From Streptomyces seoulensis (GTDB lineage: Bacteria; Actinomycetota; Actinomycetes; Streptomycetales; Streptomycetaceae): a DNA stretch of 64,000 nt. Of the stretch, positions 16,503 to 25,430 are shown piece by piece. Both the position numbers and the translations under genes were made by a program. Location of the stretch: assembly GCA_013364255.1 (NCBI GenBank), contig CP054936.1, positions 4,370,853 through 4,434,852 of the forward strand, written 5' to 3'. The first letter of the stretch is position 1. Each line of letters begins with the position of its first letter. The notes beneath the pieces are model-generated. The model was not told the DNA's origin. It made no database searches and saw nothing but the letters and a program-made list of their open reading frames with translations.

Positions 16503-16863
16503 CCGTGGGCAGGTGACCTCATGTTGTCTTATTTTATTGGCGCTTGAGGGACCATCAGAAGACGAAAACCGCCGTTGGCACTTGCCTACAGCCTGACCGG
16601 CGGCAAGGGGCCGTGTACGCGGAATGACGGAATTTCACCGTACGAACAGGCTGCCTCCACCCCGTCCCGACGTTCCCCCTTCCGGGGACGGGCCCCGGCG
16701 GACCTCAGGGGCGGCCGTCATACCTGGGGATGACGGGGGCCCTCCCCCCTCCGTCCCGAGTCGCCCCGACAACCGGAACAGCGGCTGACGCCACGGGCCT
16801 GAACCGCGGAGACGATGGAACCCGTCCCCGAGAACATCGTCGTCCCGTCAGGAGCACCCACCC
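16503..16863. other. Intergenic region between bldA and the ABC exporter
   Basis: I see no gene here. An unusually AT-rich stretch (ATGTTGTCTTATTTTATTGG, about 16520-16539) lies 75-95 bases upstream of bldA and may be an upstream activator or regulator site. The right part, with GC-rich inverted segments near 16660-16700, should hold the exporter promoter. Confidence 0.4.
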
Positions 16864-17634
16864 GTGACCACCTCCTCCATCGCCGGCCGGTCCACCGCCG
16901 TGGCCGCGCGCGCCACGGATCTGTCGAAGATCTACGGACAGGGCGAGACCCAGGTGGTCGCGCTCGACCGGGTCTCCGTCGACTTCGCCCAGGCCGAGTT
17001 CACCGCGATCATGGGCCCCTCCGGCTCCGGCAAGTCCACGCTGATGCACTGCGTGGCCGGTCTCGACACCTTCTCCTCCGGCTCGGTGCGCATCGGCGAC
17101 ACCGAGCTGGGCTCCCTGAAGGACAAGCAGCTCACCAAGTTGCGCCGGGACAAGATCGGGTTCATCTTCCAGGCGTTCAACCTGCTGCCGACGCTGACGG
17201 CGCTGGAGAACATCACGCTCCCCATGGACATCGCCGGCCGCAAGCCCGACAAGCAGTGGCTGGACTCGGTGATCGAGATGATCGGCCTGTCCGGGCGGCT
17301 GGGACACCGGCCCTCGCAGCTCTCCGGCGGCCAGCAGCAGCGCGTCGCGGTCGCCCGCGCGCTGGCCTCCCGGCCGGAGATCATCTTCGGTGACGAGCCC
17401 ACCGGCAACCTGGACTCCCGCTCCGGCGCCGAGGTGCTCGGCTTCCTGCGCAACTCGGTGCGGGAGCTGGGCCAGACCGTGGTGATGGTGACCCACGACC
17501 CGGTGGCGGCGGCCTACGCGGACCGGGTGGTCTTCCTCGCCGACGGCCGGATCGTGGACGAGGTGTACGGGCCGACGGCGGACGCGGTGCTGGACCGCAT
17601 GAAGCAGTTCGACACCAAGGGCCGCACCAGCTGA
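16864..17634 (+). CDS. ABC exporter ATP-binding protein (MacB/LolD type)
   Basis: This 256-residue ATPase has Walker A GPSGSGKST, Q-loop FQAFNLLPTL, signature LSGGQQQRVAVARA, Walker B EIIFGDEPTGNLDS and the H-loop VMVTHDP. The sequence belongs to the MacB/LolD/FtsE branch, which powers FtsX-like permeases that move substrates mechanically rather than through a channel. The GTG start lies ten or so bases after AGGAG. The permease gene follows after 114 bases. It is about 70-80% identical by eye to the ATPase at 46742-47530, so the window holds two paralogous exporters. The substrate is unknown. Confidence 0.92.
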   Translation: MTTSSIAGRSTAVAARATDLSKIYGQGETQVVALDRVSVDFAQAEFTAIMGPSGSGKSTLMHCVAGLDTFSSGSVRIGDTELGSLKDKQLTKLRRDKIGFIFQAFNLLPTLTALENITLPMDIAGRKPDKQWLDSVIEMIGLSGRLGHRPSQLSGGQQQRVAVARALASRPEIIFGDEPTGNLDSRSGAEVLGFLRNSVRELGQTVVMVTHDPVAAAYADRVVFLADGRIVDEVYGPTADAVLDRMKQFDTKGRTS

Positions 17635-17748
17635 CGCGCGGCGCTCGCATCGGCGGAGCGGCACCCCCGCCCCGCCGGCCGCCGGCCGCCACGCCCAGCC
17701 CCCGTCGCCCTCGACGCCCCAGTCGCCCTCACCTGAACTGAGACACCC

Positions 17749-20277
17749 ATGTTCCGCACCGCCTTGCGCAACGTCTTCGCGCACAAGGCCCGGCTCCTGA
17801 TGACCGTGCTCGCCGTGATGCTCGGCGTGGCCTTCGTGTCGGGGACCCTGGTCTTCACCAACACCATCTCCGACGCCTTCCAGAAGAGCTCCGCCAAGGG
17901 CTTCGGCCATGTCGACGTGGCCGTCGAGGCCAAGTACCAGCAGAGCGAGGGCGACCGGGTCGGCACGACGCCCGAGCTGACCCAGGCGCTGCTGGAGCGC
18001 GGCGCCCGCGTCCCCGGCGCGCAGTCCGCCATCGGCGTCGTCCGCGGCTTCACCGCCCTGGCCGGCAAGGACGGCAAGCTGATCGGCAACGGCTTCCAGT
18101 CCGAGGGCGGCAACTACTGGGGCGCGAAGGATCCCCGGTACCCGCTGGTCTCCGGCGCCGCCCCGCACGGCGCGCACCAGGTCCTCATCGACTCCGACAC
18201 CGCCCGCCGGGCCGGCTACAAGGTCGGCGACACCGTGCGCCTGTCCGTCGACGGCCCCGTCCTGACCCCCACCGTCAGCGGGATCTTCACCACCGACGAC
18301 GGCAACGTCGCCGCCGGCGGCAGCCTCGCCCTGTTCGACACGGCCACCGCCCAGAAGCTGTTCGGCAAGCCGGGCACGTACGACGAGATCGACGTCGCGG
18401 CGAAGGCCGGCACCAGCCAGTCGGCGCTGAAGGCGCAGCTGGACCGGGCGCTGCCCAAGGGGAAGACCGAGACCACCACGGGGCAGCGGCTCGCCGACGA
18501 CCAGGCGCGGACGATCGCCTCGTCGATGAGCGGCATGAAGCAGGGCCTGCTGGTGTTCGCCGGGATCGCGCTGTTCGTCGGCACGTTCATCATCGCCAAC
18601 ACCTTCACCATGCTGGTCGCCCAGCGCACCAAGGAACTCGCGCTGCTGCGCGCGGTCGGCGCCTCGCGCCGGCAGGTCACCCGGTCGGTGCTGATCGAGG
18701 CGTTCGTGGTGGGCGCGGTGGCCGCCGTGACCGGTCTGCTGGCCGGCATCGGGATCGGCGCCGGACTGCGCTCCCTGCTCGGGTCGTTCGGCGCCACCGT
18801 CCCGGACGGGCCGCTGGTGATCACGCCCGGCACGGTCGTCGCCGCCCTCGCGGTCGGCGTCCTGGTGACCATGCTGGCCGCCTGGCTGCCGGGCCGGCGC
18901 GCCGCGAAGATCCCGCCGGTGGCGGCGATGAGCAGCCTGCACGCGCAGGCGACCGCCAAGTCGCTGGTGCTGCGCAACACCCTGGGCGCGCTGTTCGCGG
19001 CGGCCGGCGTCGCGGTGGTCCTCGCGGCCACCACGATGGACACCGACTCCGCCCAGGCCCCGATGGGGCTCGGCGCCGTGCTGCTGATCATCGGCGTGTT
19101 CATCCTGACCCCGCTGCTGTCCCGGCCGCTGATCGCCGCCACCGCCCCCGTGATGCGCGCGTTCGGAGTGTCCGGCAAGCTGGCCCGGCAGAACTCGGTG
19201 CGCAACCCGCGCCGCACGGCGGCCACCGCGTCCGCGCTGATGATCGGACTGACCCTGATCACCGGCATGACGGTGATGGCCGGCAGCCTCCAGCACGCGA
19301 TCGACAAGATGGCCTCCTCCGCGATCCGCGCCGACTACGTGGTGTCGATGGCCAACGGCAACGGCCTCTCCCCGGACGTCGAGAAGGAGCTGAAGGCCAC
19401 CGGCGGCGTCACCGCCCTCAGCCCGCTGCGCACCGCGCCCTCCCGCATCGGCGGCGAGACCGAGTACCTGACCGGCGTCAACGGCGCCGCGATCGGCGAG
19501 CTGACGGATCTGAAGGTCAAGGACGGCTCGTTCACGGTCGGCGGCGCCAAGGTGATCGTCGACGACAAGACCGCCGAGGACCGCCACTGGACGGCCGGGT
19601 CCGCCTTCACCGTCGCCTACGAGGACGGCAAGAAGCAGCGGCTCACCGTCGCCGGGGTCTACCAGGGCAACGAGATGATCCGCGGGATCATGCTCGACAA
19701 CGCCGTCCTCGCCCCGCACCAGAGCGACGCGACCGACATGCAGGTCATGGTCAAGACCGCCGACGGCGCGTCCGAGGCCACCAAGGACAAGCTGGTCAAG
19801 GCGCTCGGCGACAACCCGGCGATCCAGGTCCAGGACAAGAAGGACATCTCCGACGGCATCGCGCAGATGTTCACCCTGATGCTGAACATGCTCTACGGCC
19901 TGCTCGCCATGGCGGTGATCGTCGCGGTCCTCGGCGTCATCAACACCCTGGCCATGTCGGTCTTCGAGCGCTCCCAGGAGATCGGCATGCTGCGCGCCAT
20001 CGGCCTGGACCGCCGGGGCATCAAGCGGATGGTCCGCCTGGAGTCCCTGGTGATCGCCCTGTTCGGCGGCGTCCTCGGCATCGGTCTTGGCGTGTTCTTC
20101 GGCTGGGCGGCCGGCGAACTGCTGGGCGCCAAGATGGCGACGTACGAACTGGTGCTGCCGTGGGGGCGGATGGCCGTCTTCCTGCTGCTGGCGGCGGTGG
20201 TCGGCGTGCTGGCCGCGCTGTGGCCGGCCCGGCGGGCGGCCCGGCTGAACATGCTCCAGGCGATCAAGTCCGAGTAG
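17749..20277 (+). CDS. ABC exporter permease, FtsX/MacB-like
   Basis: The protein has 842 residues. An N-terminal transmembrane helix (HKARLLMTVLAVMLGVAFVS) is followed by a first MacB periplasmic-core domain (about 40-240) and FtsX transmembrane block (about 255-385). A second half repeats this layout, ending with an FtsX block (VINTLAMSVFERSQEIGMLR onward). This double-FtsX layout is common in actinobacterial exporters. The extracellular domains have no recognised ligand-binding motif. It pairs with the ATPase just upstream. A perfect 20-bp hairpin follows 15 bases after the stop. The likely role is export or extraction of a lipid, peptide or drug. Confidence 0.92.
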   Translation: MFRTALRNVFAHKARLLMTVLAVMLGVAFVSGTLVFTNTISDAFQKSSAKGFGHVDVAVEAKYQQSEGDRVGTTPELTQALLERGARVPGAQSAIGVVRGFTALAGKDGKLIGNGFQSEGGNYWGAKDPRYPLVSGAAPHGAHQVLIDSDTARRAGYKVGDTVRLSVDGPVLTPTVSGIFTTDDGNVAAGGSLALFDTATAQKLFGKPGTYDEIDVAAKAGTSQSALKAQLDRALPKGKTETTTGQRLADDQARTIASSMSGMKQGLLVFAGIALFVGTFIIANTFTMLVAQRTKELALLRAVGASRRQVTRSVLIEAFVVGAVAAVTGLLAGIGIGAGLRSLLGSFGATVPDGPLVITPGTVVAALAVGVLVTMLAAWLPGRRAAKIPPVAAMSSLHAQATAKSLVLRNTLGALFAAAGVAVVLAATTMDTDSAQAPMGLGAVLLIIGVFILTPLLSRPLIAATAPVMRAFGVSGKLARQNSVRNPRRTAATASALMIGLTLITGMTVMAGSLQHAIDKMASSAIRADYVVSMANGNGLSPDVEKELKATGGVTALSPLRTAPSRIGGETEYLTGVNGAAIGELTDLKVKDGSFTVGGAKVIVDDKTAEDRHWTAGSAFTVAYEDGKKQRLTVAGVYQGNEMIRGIMLDNAVLAPHQSDATDMQVMVKTADGASEATKDKLVKALGDNPAIQVQDKKDISDGIAQMFTLMLNMLYGLLAMAVIVAVLGVINTLAMSVFERSQEIGMLRAIGLDRRGIKRMVRLESLVIALFGGVLGIGLGVFFGWAAGELLGAKMATYELVLPWGRMAVFLLLAAVVGVLAALWPARRAARLNMLQAIKSE

Positions 20278-20291
20278 CCGCGCCCCCGATG

Positions 20292-20334
20292 GCGCGAGGG
20301 GCCCGTTCCAGCGGCTGGAACGGGCCCCTCGCGC
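20292..20334. terminator. Bidirectional 20-bp hairpin terminator
   Basis: GCGCGAGGGGCCCGTTCCAG (20292-20311) pairs perfectly with 20315-20334 around a three-base loop. It lies between the converging exporter and cfa genes. Confidence 0.9.
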
Positions 20335-20344
20335 GTGTCGCGGA

Positions 20345-21652
20345 CTACGCGTCCGGCGCGCCCCAGGTGCGGGCGCGCAGCGGCATCCCCGAGGCGCCGG
20401 AGCCGGGGGTCTTCACGGCGAGCACCTGGTTGACGCCGATGCGGTTGCGTTCGAAGGCGAGCGCGGAGGCCGCCATGTACAGCCGCCACACCCGGGCGCG
20501 GCCCGGGCTGGTGAGCCGTACCGCGCGGTCCCAGTCGGCCTCCAGGTTGGCGACCCAGCGGCGCAGGGTGAGCGCGTAGTGCTCGCGGATCGACTCCACG
20601 TCGCGCACCTCGAACCCGGCCCGCTCCAGCTGGGTGACGGTGGTGCCGACCGGGGCCAGCTCGCCGTCCGGGAAGACGTAGGCGTCGATGAACGCGTCGA
20701 CGTGGTACTCCGCCTCCGCGCGCTGCGGGCGGCGGCCGATCTGGTGGTTCAGGAGCCGTCCGCCGGGCTTGAGCAGGGCGTGCAGGTCGCTGGCGTAGTC
20801 GAGGTAACGGGCGGCGCCGACGTGCTCGGCCATGCCGATGGAGGAGATCGCGTCGTACGGCCCGTCGGTCACGTCGCGGTAGTCCTGGACGCGGATCTCG
20901 ACCTTGTCGGTCAGGCCCTCGTCGGCGACGCGCTTGTTGGCGTAGGCGGCCTGTTCCTGGGAGAGGGTGACGCCGACGACGCTCACGCCGTGCTCGCGGG
21001 CCGCGTGCATGGCCATGGAGCCCCAGCCGCAGCCGACGTCCAAGAGGCGCTGACCGGGCTTCAGGGCGAGTTTGCGGCTGATGAGTTCGAGCTTGTCGTA
21101 CTGGGCCTGTTCGAGGGTGGCGTCCGGTCCGGGGGCCGGCCAGTAGGCGCAGGAGTACACCATGGACGGGCCGAGGACGAGGCCGTAAAAGTCGTTGCCG
21201 ACGTCGTAGTGGTGGCTGATGGCGCGTCTGTCGGAGCGCCGGGTGTGGAGGTGGCCGGGGCGGCGGACCTCCTCGGGCGGCGGGGCGGGCGGCAGCGGCG
21301 GGCCGGCCAGCTTCACCAGGCCGCGCACCGCGGCCCGCGCGGCCGGGTCGCGCAGGATGTCGCCGAGGCCGCGGGCGTCCTCGCCGCGTTCCCAGATCAG
21401 TCCGGACATCAGGGCGAGGGCGGTGTAGAGGTCGCCCTCGACGGTCAGGTCGCCGGCCACCCAGGCGCGGGCCAGGCCGAGTTCGCCGGGTTTGAACAGC
21501 AGCCGGCGCAGGGCGCGGCGGTTGCGTACGACGAGCGTCGGCGCCCCCGGCGGCCCGGCCTCCGACCCGTCCCAGGCGCGCACGCGCACCGGTAGCGGGG
21601 TCTCCAGCAGCTGTTCGAGCAGTGTCGTGAGCCGCGACGCGGCATCGGGCAT
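20345..21652 (-). CDS. cfa: Cyclopropane-fatty-acyl-phospholipid synthase family methyltransferase
   Basis: This 435-residue enzyme is a SAM-dependent methyltransferase that adds a methylene (or methyl) group to unsaturated acyl chains of membrane phospholipids. Residues 1-140 form the N-terminal lipid-binding domain. HHYDVGNDFYGLVLGPSMVY marks the catalytic start, LLDVGCGWGSMAMHA is the SAM loop, and SIGMAEHVG and the HIDAY-like HVDAFIDAYVFPDGEL match the CFA family. The ATG at 21652 has GGAGG 11 bases upstream. It is transcribed toward the shared terminator at 20292. It could equally make 10-methyl branched chains, since no ufaB-like partner or flavin reductase is beside it. Confidence 0.9.
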   Translation of the reverse strand: MPDAASRLTTLLEQLLETPLPVRVRAWDGSEAGPPGAPTLVVRNRRALRRLLFKPGELGLARAWVAGDLTVEGDLYTALALMSGLIWERGEDARGLGDILRDPAARAAVRGLVKLAGPPLPPAPPPEEVRRPGHLHTRRSDRRAISHHYDVGNDFYGLVLGPSMVYSCAYWPAPGPDATLEQAQYDKLELISRKLALKPGQRLLDVGCGWGSMAMHAAREHGVSVVGVTLSQEQAAYANKRVADEGLTDKVEIRVQDYRDVTDGPYDAISSIGMAEHVGAARYLDYASDLHALLKPGGRLLNHQIGRRPQRAEAEYHVDAFIDAYVFPDGELAPVGTTVTQLERAGFEVRDVESIREHYALTLRRWVANLEADWDRAVRLTSPGRARVWRLYMAASALAFERNRIGVNQVLAVKTPGSGASGMPLRARTWGAPDA

Positions 21653-21810
21653 GACGCACACACCTCCGTGACGACGAACGCCGGAATGTCCTGCACCACG
21701 TAAACACCGACGGGCCCCCGGCACAGTCCCGCAAGCGGGTTACGACTGGGCAAAGCAGATGCACCGGCCACTCATCTCGCGCCGCCGCGCGGGCGGAACG
21801 CCGGGGAACG

Positions 21811-21852
21811 CCGAAGGACCTCCCGCACCACGGATGGCGGGAGGTCCTTCGG
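21811..21852. terminator. Hairpin terminator after ndh
   Basis: CCGAAGGACCTCCCGC (21811-21826) pairs perfectly with GCGGGAGGTCCTTCGG (21837-21852). It lies just 3' of ndh and upstream of cfa, so cfa must have its own promoter. Confidence 0.85.
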
Positions 21853-21894
21853 TTCTGGATCAGGTGAAGCGGTGAAGCGGTGACCGACGGGAGG

Positions 21895-23277
21895 TCAGGA
21901 GGCCTTGGCCTTCTCCTCGGTCTTGCTCGCGGCGGCGACCGGCGCGGGCTTGGCGGCCTCGTAGAACTCCTCGCGGGGGTTCTCCATGGCGCCCAGGGAG
22001 ACGACCTCGCGCTTGAGGAACATGCCGAGGGTCCAGTCGGCGAAGATGCGGATCTTGCGGTTCCAGGTCGGCATGGCCATGCCGTGGTAGCCACGGTGCA
22101 TGTACCAGGCGAGACGGCCCTTGAGCTTGATCTTCATCTTGCCCATGACGATCATCGCGACGCCCTTGTGCAGGCCGAGGCCCGCGACCGCGCCCTTGTT
22201 CGCGTGGCTGTAGTCCTTCTGCGGGAAGCCCCGCATGCCGGACACCACGTTGTCGCCGAGGACCTTGGCCTGGCGCAGCGCGTGCTGGGCGTTCGGCGGG
22301 CACCAGGCGTTCTCGTTGCCCGCCTTGCGGCCGACGAGGTCGGGCACCTGGGCGTTGTCGCCGGCGGCCCAGATGTAGTCGGTGCCCTGGACCTGGAGGG
22401 TGGGCGCGCAGTCCACGTGACCGCGCGGGCCGAGCGGCAGGCCGAAGCGGGCGAGGACCGGGTTGGGCTTGACGCCCGCGGTCCACACGATGGTGTTGGA
22501 GTCGACCTCCAGGCCGTTCTTCAGCACCACGTGGCCGTCGACGCAGGAGTCCATCGAGGTGGAGAGGTAGATCTCCACGCCGCGGCTCTCCAGGTGCTCC
22601 TTGCCGTACTGGCCGAGCTTGGGGCCGACCTCGGGGAGGATCTTGTCGGCGGCGTCGACGAGGACGAACCGCATGTCCTCGCGGGTGACGTTCTTGTAGT
22701 ACTTGGCCGCGTCCCGGGCCATGTCCTCGACCTCGCCGATGGTCTCCGCGCCCGCGAAGCCGCCGCCGATGAAGACGAAGGTGAGCGCCTTGCGGCGGAT
22801 CTCCTCGTCGGTCGTGGAGTCGGCCTTGTCCAGCTGCTCCAGCACGTGGTTGCGCAGGCCGATGGACTCCTCGATGCCCTTCATGCCGATGCCCTGCTCG
22901 GCGAGGCCGGGGATCGGGAAGGTGCGGGAGACCGCGCCCATCGCGATGACCAGGTAGTCGAAGGGCAGCTCGTACGCCTCGCCGACCAGCGGGGCGATCG
23001 TGGCGACCTTGCGGTCCTGGTCGATGGTGGTGACCCGGCCGGTGAGGACCTCCGCCTTGGGCAGCACGCGTCGCAGCGGGACGACGACGTGCCGCGGGGA
23101 GATGCTGCCGGCGGCGGCTTCGGGGAGGAAGGGCTGGTAGGTCATGTACGACCGGGGGTCGACGACCGTGACGGTCGCCTCGCCGTAGCGCATCTTCTTG
23201 AGGATGCGCCGAGCTGCGTACAGGCCTACGTACCCACCGCCTACTACGAGGATCCTGGGACGCTCCGTGGTGCTCAT
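21895..23277 (-). CDS. ndh: Type II NADH dehydrogenase
   Basis: This 460-residue flavoprotein oxidises NADH and reduces menaquinone without pumping protons. It has two Rossmann motifs: RILVVGGGYVGLYAARR (FAD) and FVFIGGGFAGAETIGEVEDM (NADH). TNDH-type segments YMTYQPFLPEAAAG and YIWAAGDNAQVPD (second FAD motif) follow. The C-terminal amphipathic region anchors the enzyme to the membrane. A GATACT hexamer exactly seven bases before the ATG suggests a proximal leaderless promoter. A Rex operator about 310 bases upstream suggests a second, redox-controlled one. The Ala/Lys-rich tail is unusual but probably harmless. Confidence 0.95.
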   Translation of the reverse strand: MSTTERPRILVVGGGYVGLYAARRILKKMRYGEATVTVVDPRSYMTYQPFLPEAAAGSISPRHVVVPLRRVLPKAEVLTGRVTTIDQDRKVATIAPLVGEAYELPFDYLVIAMGAVSRTFPIPGLAEQGIGMKGIEESIGLRNHVLEQLDKADSTTDEEIRRKALTFVFIGGGFAGAETIGEVEDMARDAAKYYKNVTREDMRFVLVDAADKILPEVGPKLGQYGKEHLESRGVEIYLSTSMDSCVDGHVVLKNGLEVDSNTIVWTAGVKPNPVLARFGLPLGPRGHVDCAPTLQVQGTDYIWAAGDNAQVPDLVGRKAGNENAWCPPNAQHALRQAKVLGDNVVSGMRGFPQKDYSHANKGAVAGLGLHKGVAMIVMGKMKIKLKGRLAWYMHRGYHGMAMPTWNRKIRIFADWTLGMFLKREVVSLGAMENPREEFYEAAKPAPVAAASKTEEKAKAS

Positions 23278-23755
23278 GGCATCGAGTATCCACCTGTCCG
23301 AGGGGGGCACCTCGTGCGCCCCTTCACAAGCTTCGGAAGGGCCTGTGCTAAACTCCGCGGCTTTTGTGACGGACGGCACGTGGCCGCCGGGGAACCGGCG
23401 TCCGCTTACGTCCGTTGTCAAGGCCGCGTGAGCTGCCACTCCGGGTCCGCGGGACCTTTCGTAAGGGGGCCGTACGGCCCTTGCGGAATCCGTCGCGCAC
23501 GCTCCTTCGAGCACCGTCCGGGGCCCGTTGAGCTCCGGTACGGGCCGGTAGAAGGCCCCGCGCCGCCCCGCCGGAGGCATTTCCTTGTGAAGAACTTCAC
23601 GAAGTTTTCCGCCGGGGCGTCCGCCAGTGGCACGCGGGCCGCCCGCGGGCCCGCTCAAACGTCTCCGTGACTGCTCACGAGAGGTTACCGGCCGGTAGAC
23701 ACGGGGCGGTAGCGCCGCCCCCGGAAAGAGACCGGCGTCACCGGCCCGCCCCGCG
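23278..23755. other. Long ndh upstream region
   Basis: I see no gene in these 478 bases. They hold the Rex site (23585-23602), a 12-bp palindrome TACCGGCCGGTA (23686-23697) and a possible proximal -10 GATACT for ndh (23285-23290 on the minus strand). If transcription begins near the Rex site, ndh has an untranslated leader of about 300 bases. Confidence 0.5.
23585..23602. promoter_or_regulatory. Rex redox-repressor operator
   Basis: TTGTGAAGAACTTCACGA matches the Rex operator TTGTGAANNNNTTCACAA at all but one specified base. Rex of S. coelicolor senses the NADH/NAD+ ratio and represses respiratory genes. From memory, ndh is among its targets. Confidence 0.85.
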
Positions 23756-25012
23756 CTACAGCCGCCGGCCGCGGCCCGTGTCACCCCGGTCGTCCCTGCC
23801 GCGCCGGGAGCCCCTGTCGTCGCGGGAGCCGAGGTCGCCACGGCCGCCGATGTCACCGCGGTCGCCGATGTCACCGCGGGATCCGATGTCGTCGCGGGCC
23901 TCGTCGAAGCCCTCGGTCTCGCCCTTGATGTGCTCCTTGCGGACCCGGGCCCGCACCGTCTCCTCCGAGATGTGCTCCTCGGTGGTCAGCCGGACCCGCT
24001 CGACGGGCACGGTCTCCGTCTCCACCACCGGGCGCTCCTCGTGCAGGATCACCTCGTACTCGGCCTCGCCGATCTCCGGACCGGTCAGGGCGGCGTCGCG
24101 GTTGGCGTCCGTGATCGGCTCGCGCTCGACGCGCACCTCGTCGTGGCGCAGCGGCACCGTCTGCTCCACCTCTTCGGTGACCACGTACTTGCGCAGCCGG
24201 GCGCGCCCCACCTCGCGGCTCTCGACGCCGACGTGCAGGCGCTCCTCCGAGCGCGTCATGGCGTCGTCGCGGCCCATGCCCGTGCGGGACCGCTCCCCGC
24301 TCCACCGGCCGGCGCGCTCGTCGGTCCGCTCCCCCGCGCGCTCGTCGGTCCACCCGCCGGCGCGCTCGTGGGCGCGTTCGTCGGTGCGCTCGCCCGCCCG
24401 CGCCCGGGCCGCCGCGTCGGCCCCGCCGACGCCGCCGGCCGCGGCGCCCCCGGCCGCCGTACGCCCGGTACCGGTACCGATCCCGGTTCCCGTCCCGGCC
24501 GCCGTACGCCCGGTACCAGCACCAGTACCGGTGCCGGCGCCGGTGCCGGTGCCGGTGCCGGTTCCGGCCGACGTCCGGCCACTCGTCCCCGCAGCACCCG
24601 CGGCACCCGCCGCACCCGCGGCGCCCGCCGCACCCGCCGTGCCGGTCGTGGTGCCCGTGGGTCCCGGCGACATGCGGCCGCCGCGGCTGGCGTCCCACTC
24701 CAGGCCGTAGTAGTCGTACAGCCGGTGCTCCTCGGTCTCCGACAGGTGGCCGCCCGCGTCCACGTCGATGTGCGGAGCGCCCTTGACCTTGTCCTTGCGG
24801 TACGGCACCTGGATATGGTCGCGCACCACGGCGGCCTCGCGGGTGGGCACGAACGTCTCGTGCGTGCCGAACAGTCCCGTCTTGACGGTCACGAACTCCG
24901 GGAGCCCGGTCACGTCGTCCAGATAGACGTGCTTGGCGTCGCCGATCTTGTTGCCGTCGCCGTCGTGGACCGGGTGGTCCAGCACGCGTGCGATCTGTTC
25001 CCTGGTGATCAT
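23756..25012 (-). CDS. PRC-barrel and DUF2382 (YsnF/AvaK) stress protein with repetitive linker
   Basis: The protein has 418 residues. Residues 1-110 form a PRC-barrel (VLDHPVHDGDGNKIGDAKHV, GLPEFVTVKTGLFGTHETFV). Residues about 265-370 form DUF2382 (RLRKYVVTEEVEQTVPLRHD, RVEREPITDANRDAAL). Between them lies a 130-residue linker of GAA, TG and ERTDERA-type repeats. The C-terminus is a run of RGDIG-like repeats. DUF2382 proteins are general-stress proteins of unknown mechanism. A sigma-B-like promoter upstream (25049-25074) supports stress induction. The repeats are encoded by near-identical DNA units and probably vary between strains. Confidence 0.88.
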   Translation of the reverse strand: MITREQIARVLDHPVHDGDGNKIGDAKHVYLDDVTGLPEFVTVKTGLFGTHETFVPTREAAVVRDHIQVPYRKDKVKGAPHIDVDAGGHLSETEEHRLYDYYGLEWDASRGGRMSPGPTGTTTGTAGAAGAAGAAGAAGAAGTSGRTSAGTGTGTGTGAGTGTGAGTGRTAAGTGTGIGTGTGRTAAGGAAAGGVGGADAAARARAGERTDERAHERAGGWTDERAGERTDERAGRWSGERSRTGMGRDDAMTRSEERLHVGVESREVGRARLRKYVVTEEVEQTVPLRHDEVRVEREPITDANRDAALTGPEIGEAEYEVILHEERPVVETETVPVERVRLTTEEHISEETVRARVRKEHIKGETEGFDEARDDIGSRGDIGDRGDIGGRGDLGSRDDRGSRRGRDDRGDTGRGRRL

Positions 25013-25048
25013 GTCTCGTCACCCTTCGTCCGGAGTTGCGCCATCCGG

Positions 25049-25074
25049 GTACACCGGGGCGAAAGGTGCGAAAC
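25049..25074 (-). promoter_or_regulatory. Possible sigma-B-type stress promoter
   Basis: On the minus strand, GTTT (25071-25074), 16 bases and GTGTAC (25049-25054) fit the S. coelicolor sigma-B consensus (GNNT, 14-16 bases, GGGTAY) with one mismatch. The predicted start leaves a leader of about 30 bases before the PRC-barrel gene. Confidence 0.45.
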
Positions 25075-25120
25075 AGTCCCAACGGGGAAAAGGGACGCAC
25101 TGGACCCCGGCGGTCGAACC

Positions 25121-25150
25121 CCGTGCACGTGTACACGGTCATGCGTACAC
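25121..25150. promoter_or_regulatory. Toxin-antitoxin operator region
   Basis: GTGTAC (25129-25134) and GTACAC (25145-25150) form an inverted repeat with a 10-base gap. CCGTGCACGTGTACACGG (25121-25138) is itself a near-palindrome. They lie directly before the antitoxin ATG, where Phd-type antitoxins bind their own promoters. Confidence 0.55.
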
Positions 25151-25157
25151 TTCCTTC

Positions 25158-25430
25158 ATGGCCGAGAACACCGTGACGGTAAGGGAAGCCCGCGCGCACC
25201 TGGCGGACCACATCAACCGCGCCGAGGAAGGCACGCCTACGGTGATCACCCGCAACGGCGAGCCCGTCGCGGCCGTGGTGCCGATCGCGGACTTCAACGC
25301 CCTGGAGGAAGCAGCCGACGTGCTGCTGGCCCGGGAGGCGGAGGCGATCCTGGCCAAGGGCGGCCCGACGGTGTCCATGGCCGAGCTGCTGGCAGACCTG
25401 TTCACCGATCGCACCGACGAGGCGGCGTGA
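25158..25430 (+). CDS. Phd/YefM-family antitoxin
   Basis: This 90-residue antitoxin has the Phd fold: VTVREARAHLADHINRAEEG, then TPTVITRNGEPVAAVVPIAD. Its C-terminal half (residues 50-90) would wrap and neutralise the toxin. The ATG is close to a likely leaderless or short-leader start, just after the GTACAC repeats. The stop overlaps the toxin GTG by four bases (GTGA), so the two are made in a fixed order. Antitoxin and complex probably repress the promoter. It sits between core genes, as small chromosomal toxin-antitoxin loci often do. Confidence 0.92.
   Translation: MAENTVTVREARAHLADHINRAEEGTPTVITRNGEPVAAVVPIADFNALEEAADVLLAREAEAILAKGGPTVSMAELLADLFTDRTDEAA

Noticed and set aside
20283..23277. 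Mobile element or horizontal transfer in the cfa-ndh region
   Set aside because: Codon use and GC look like the neighbours, and no transposase or terminal repeats were seen.
23315..23375. TTCACAA and TTGTGA half-sites close to the ndh start as a second Rex operator
   Set aside because: They are in the wrong order and more than 35 bases apart; the real Rex match is at 23585-23602.
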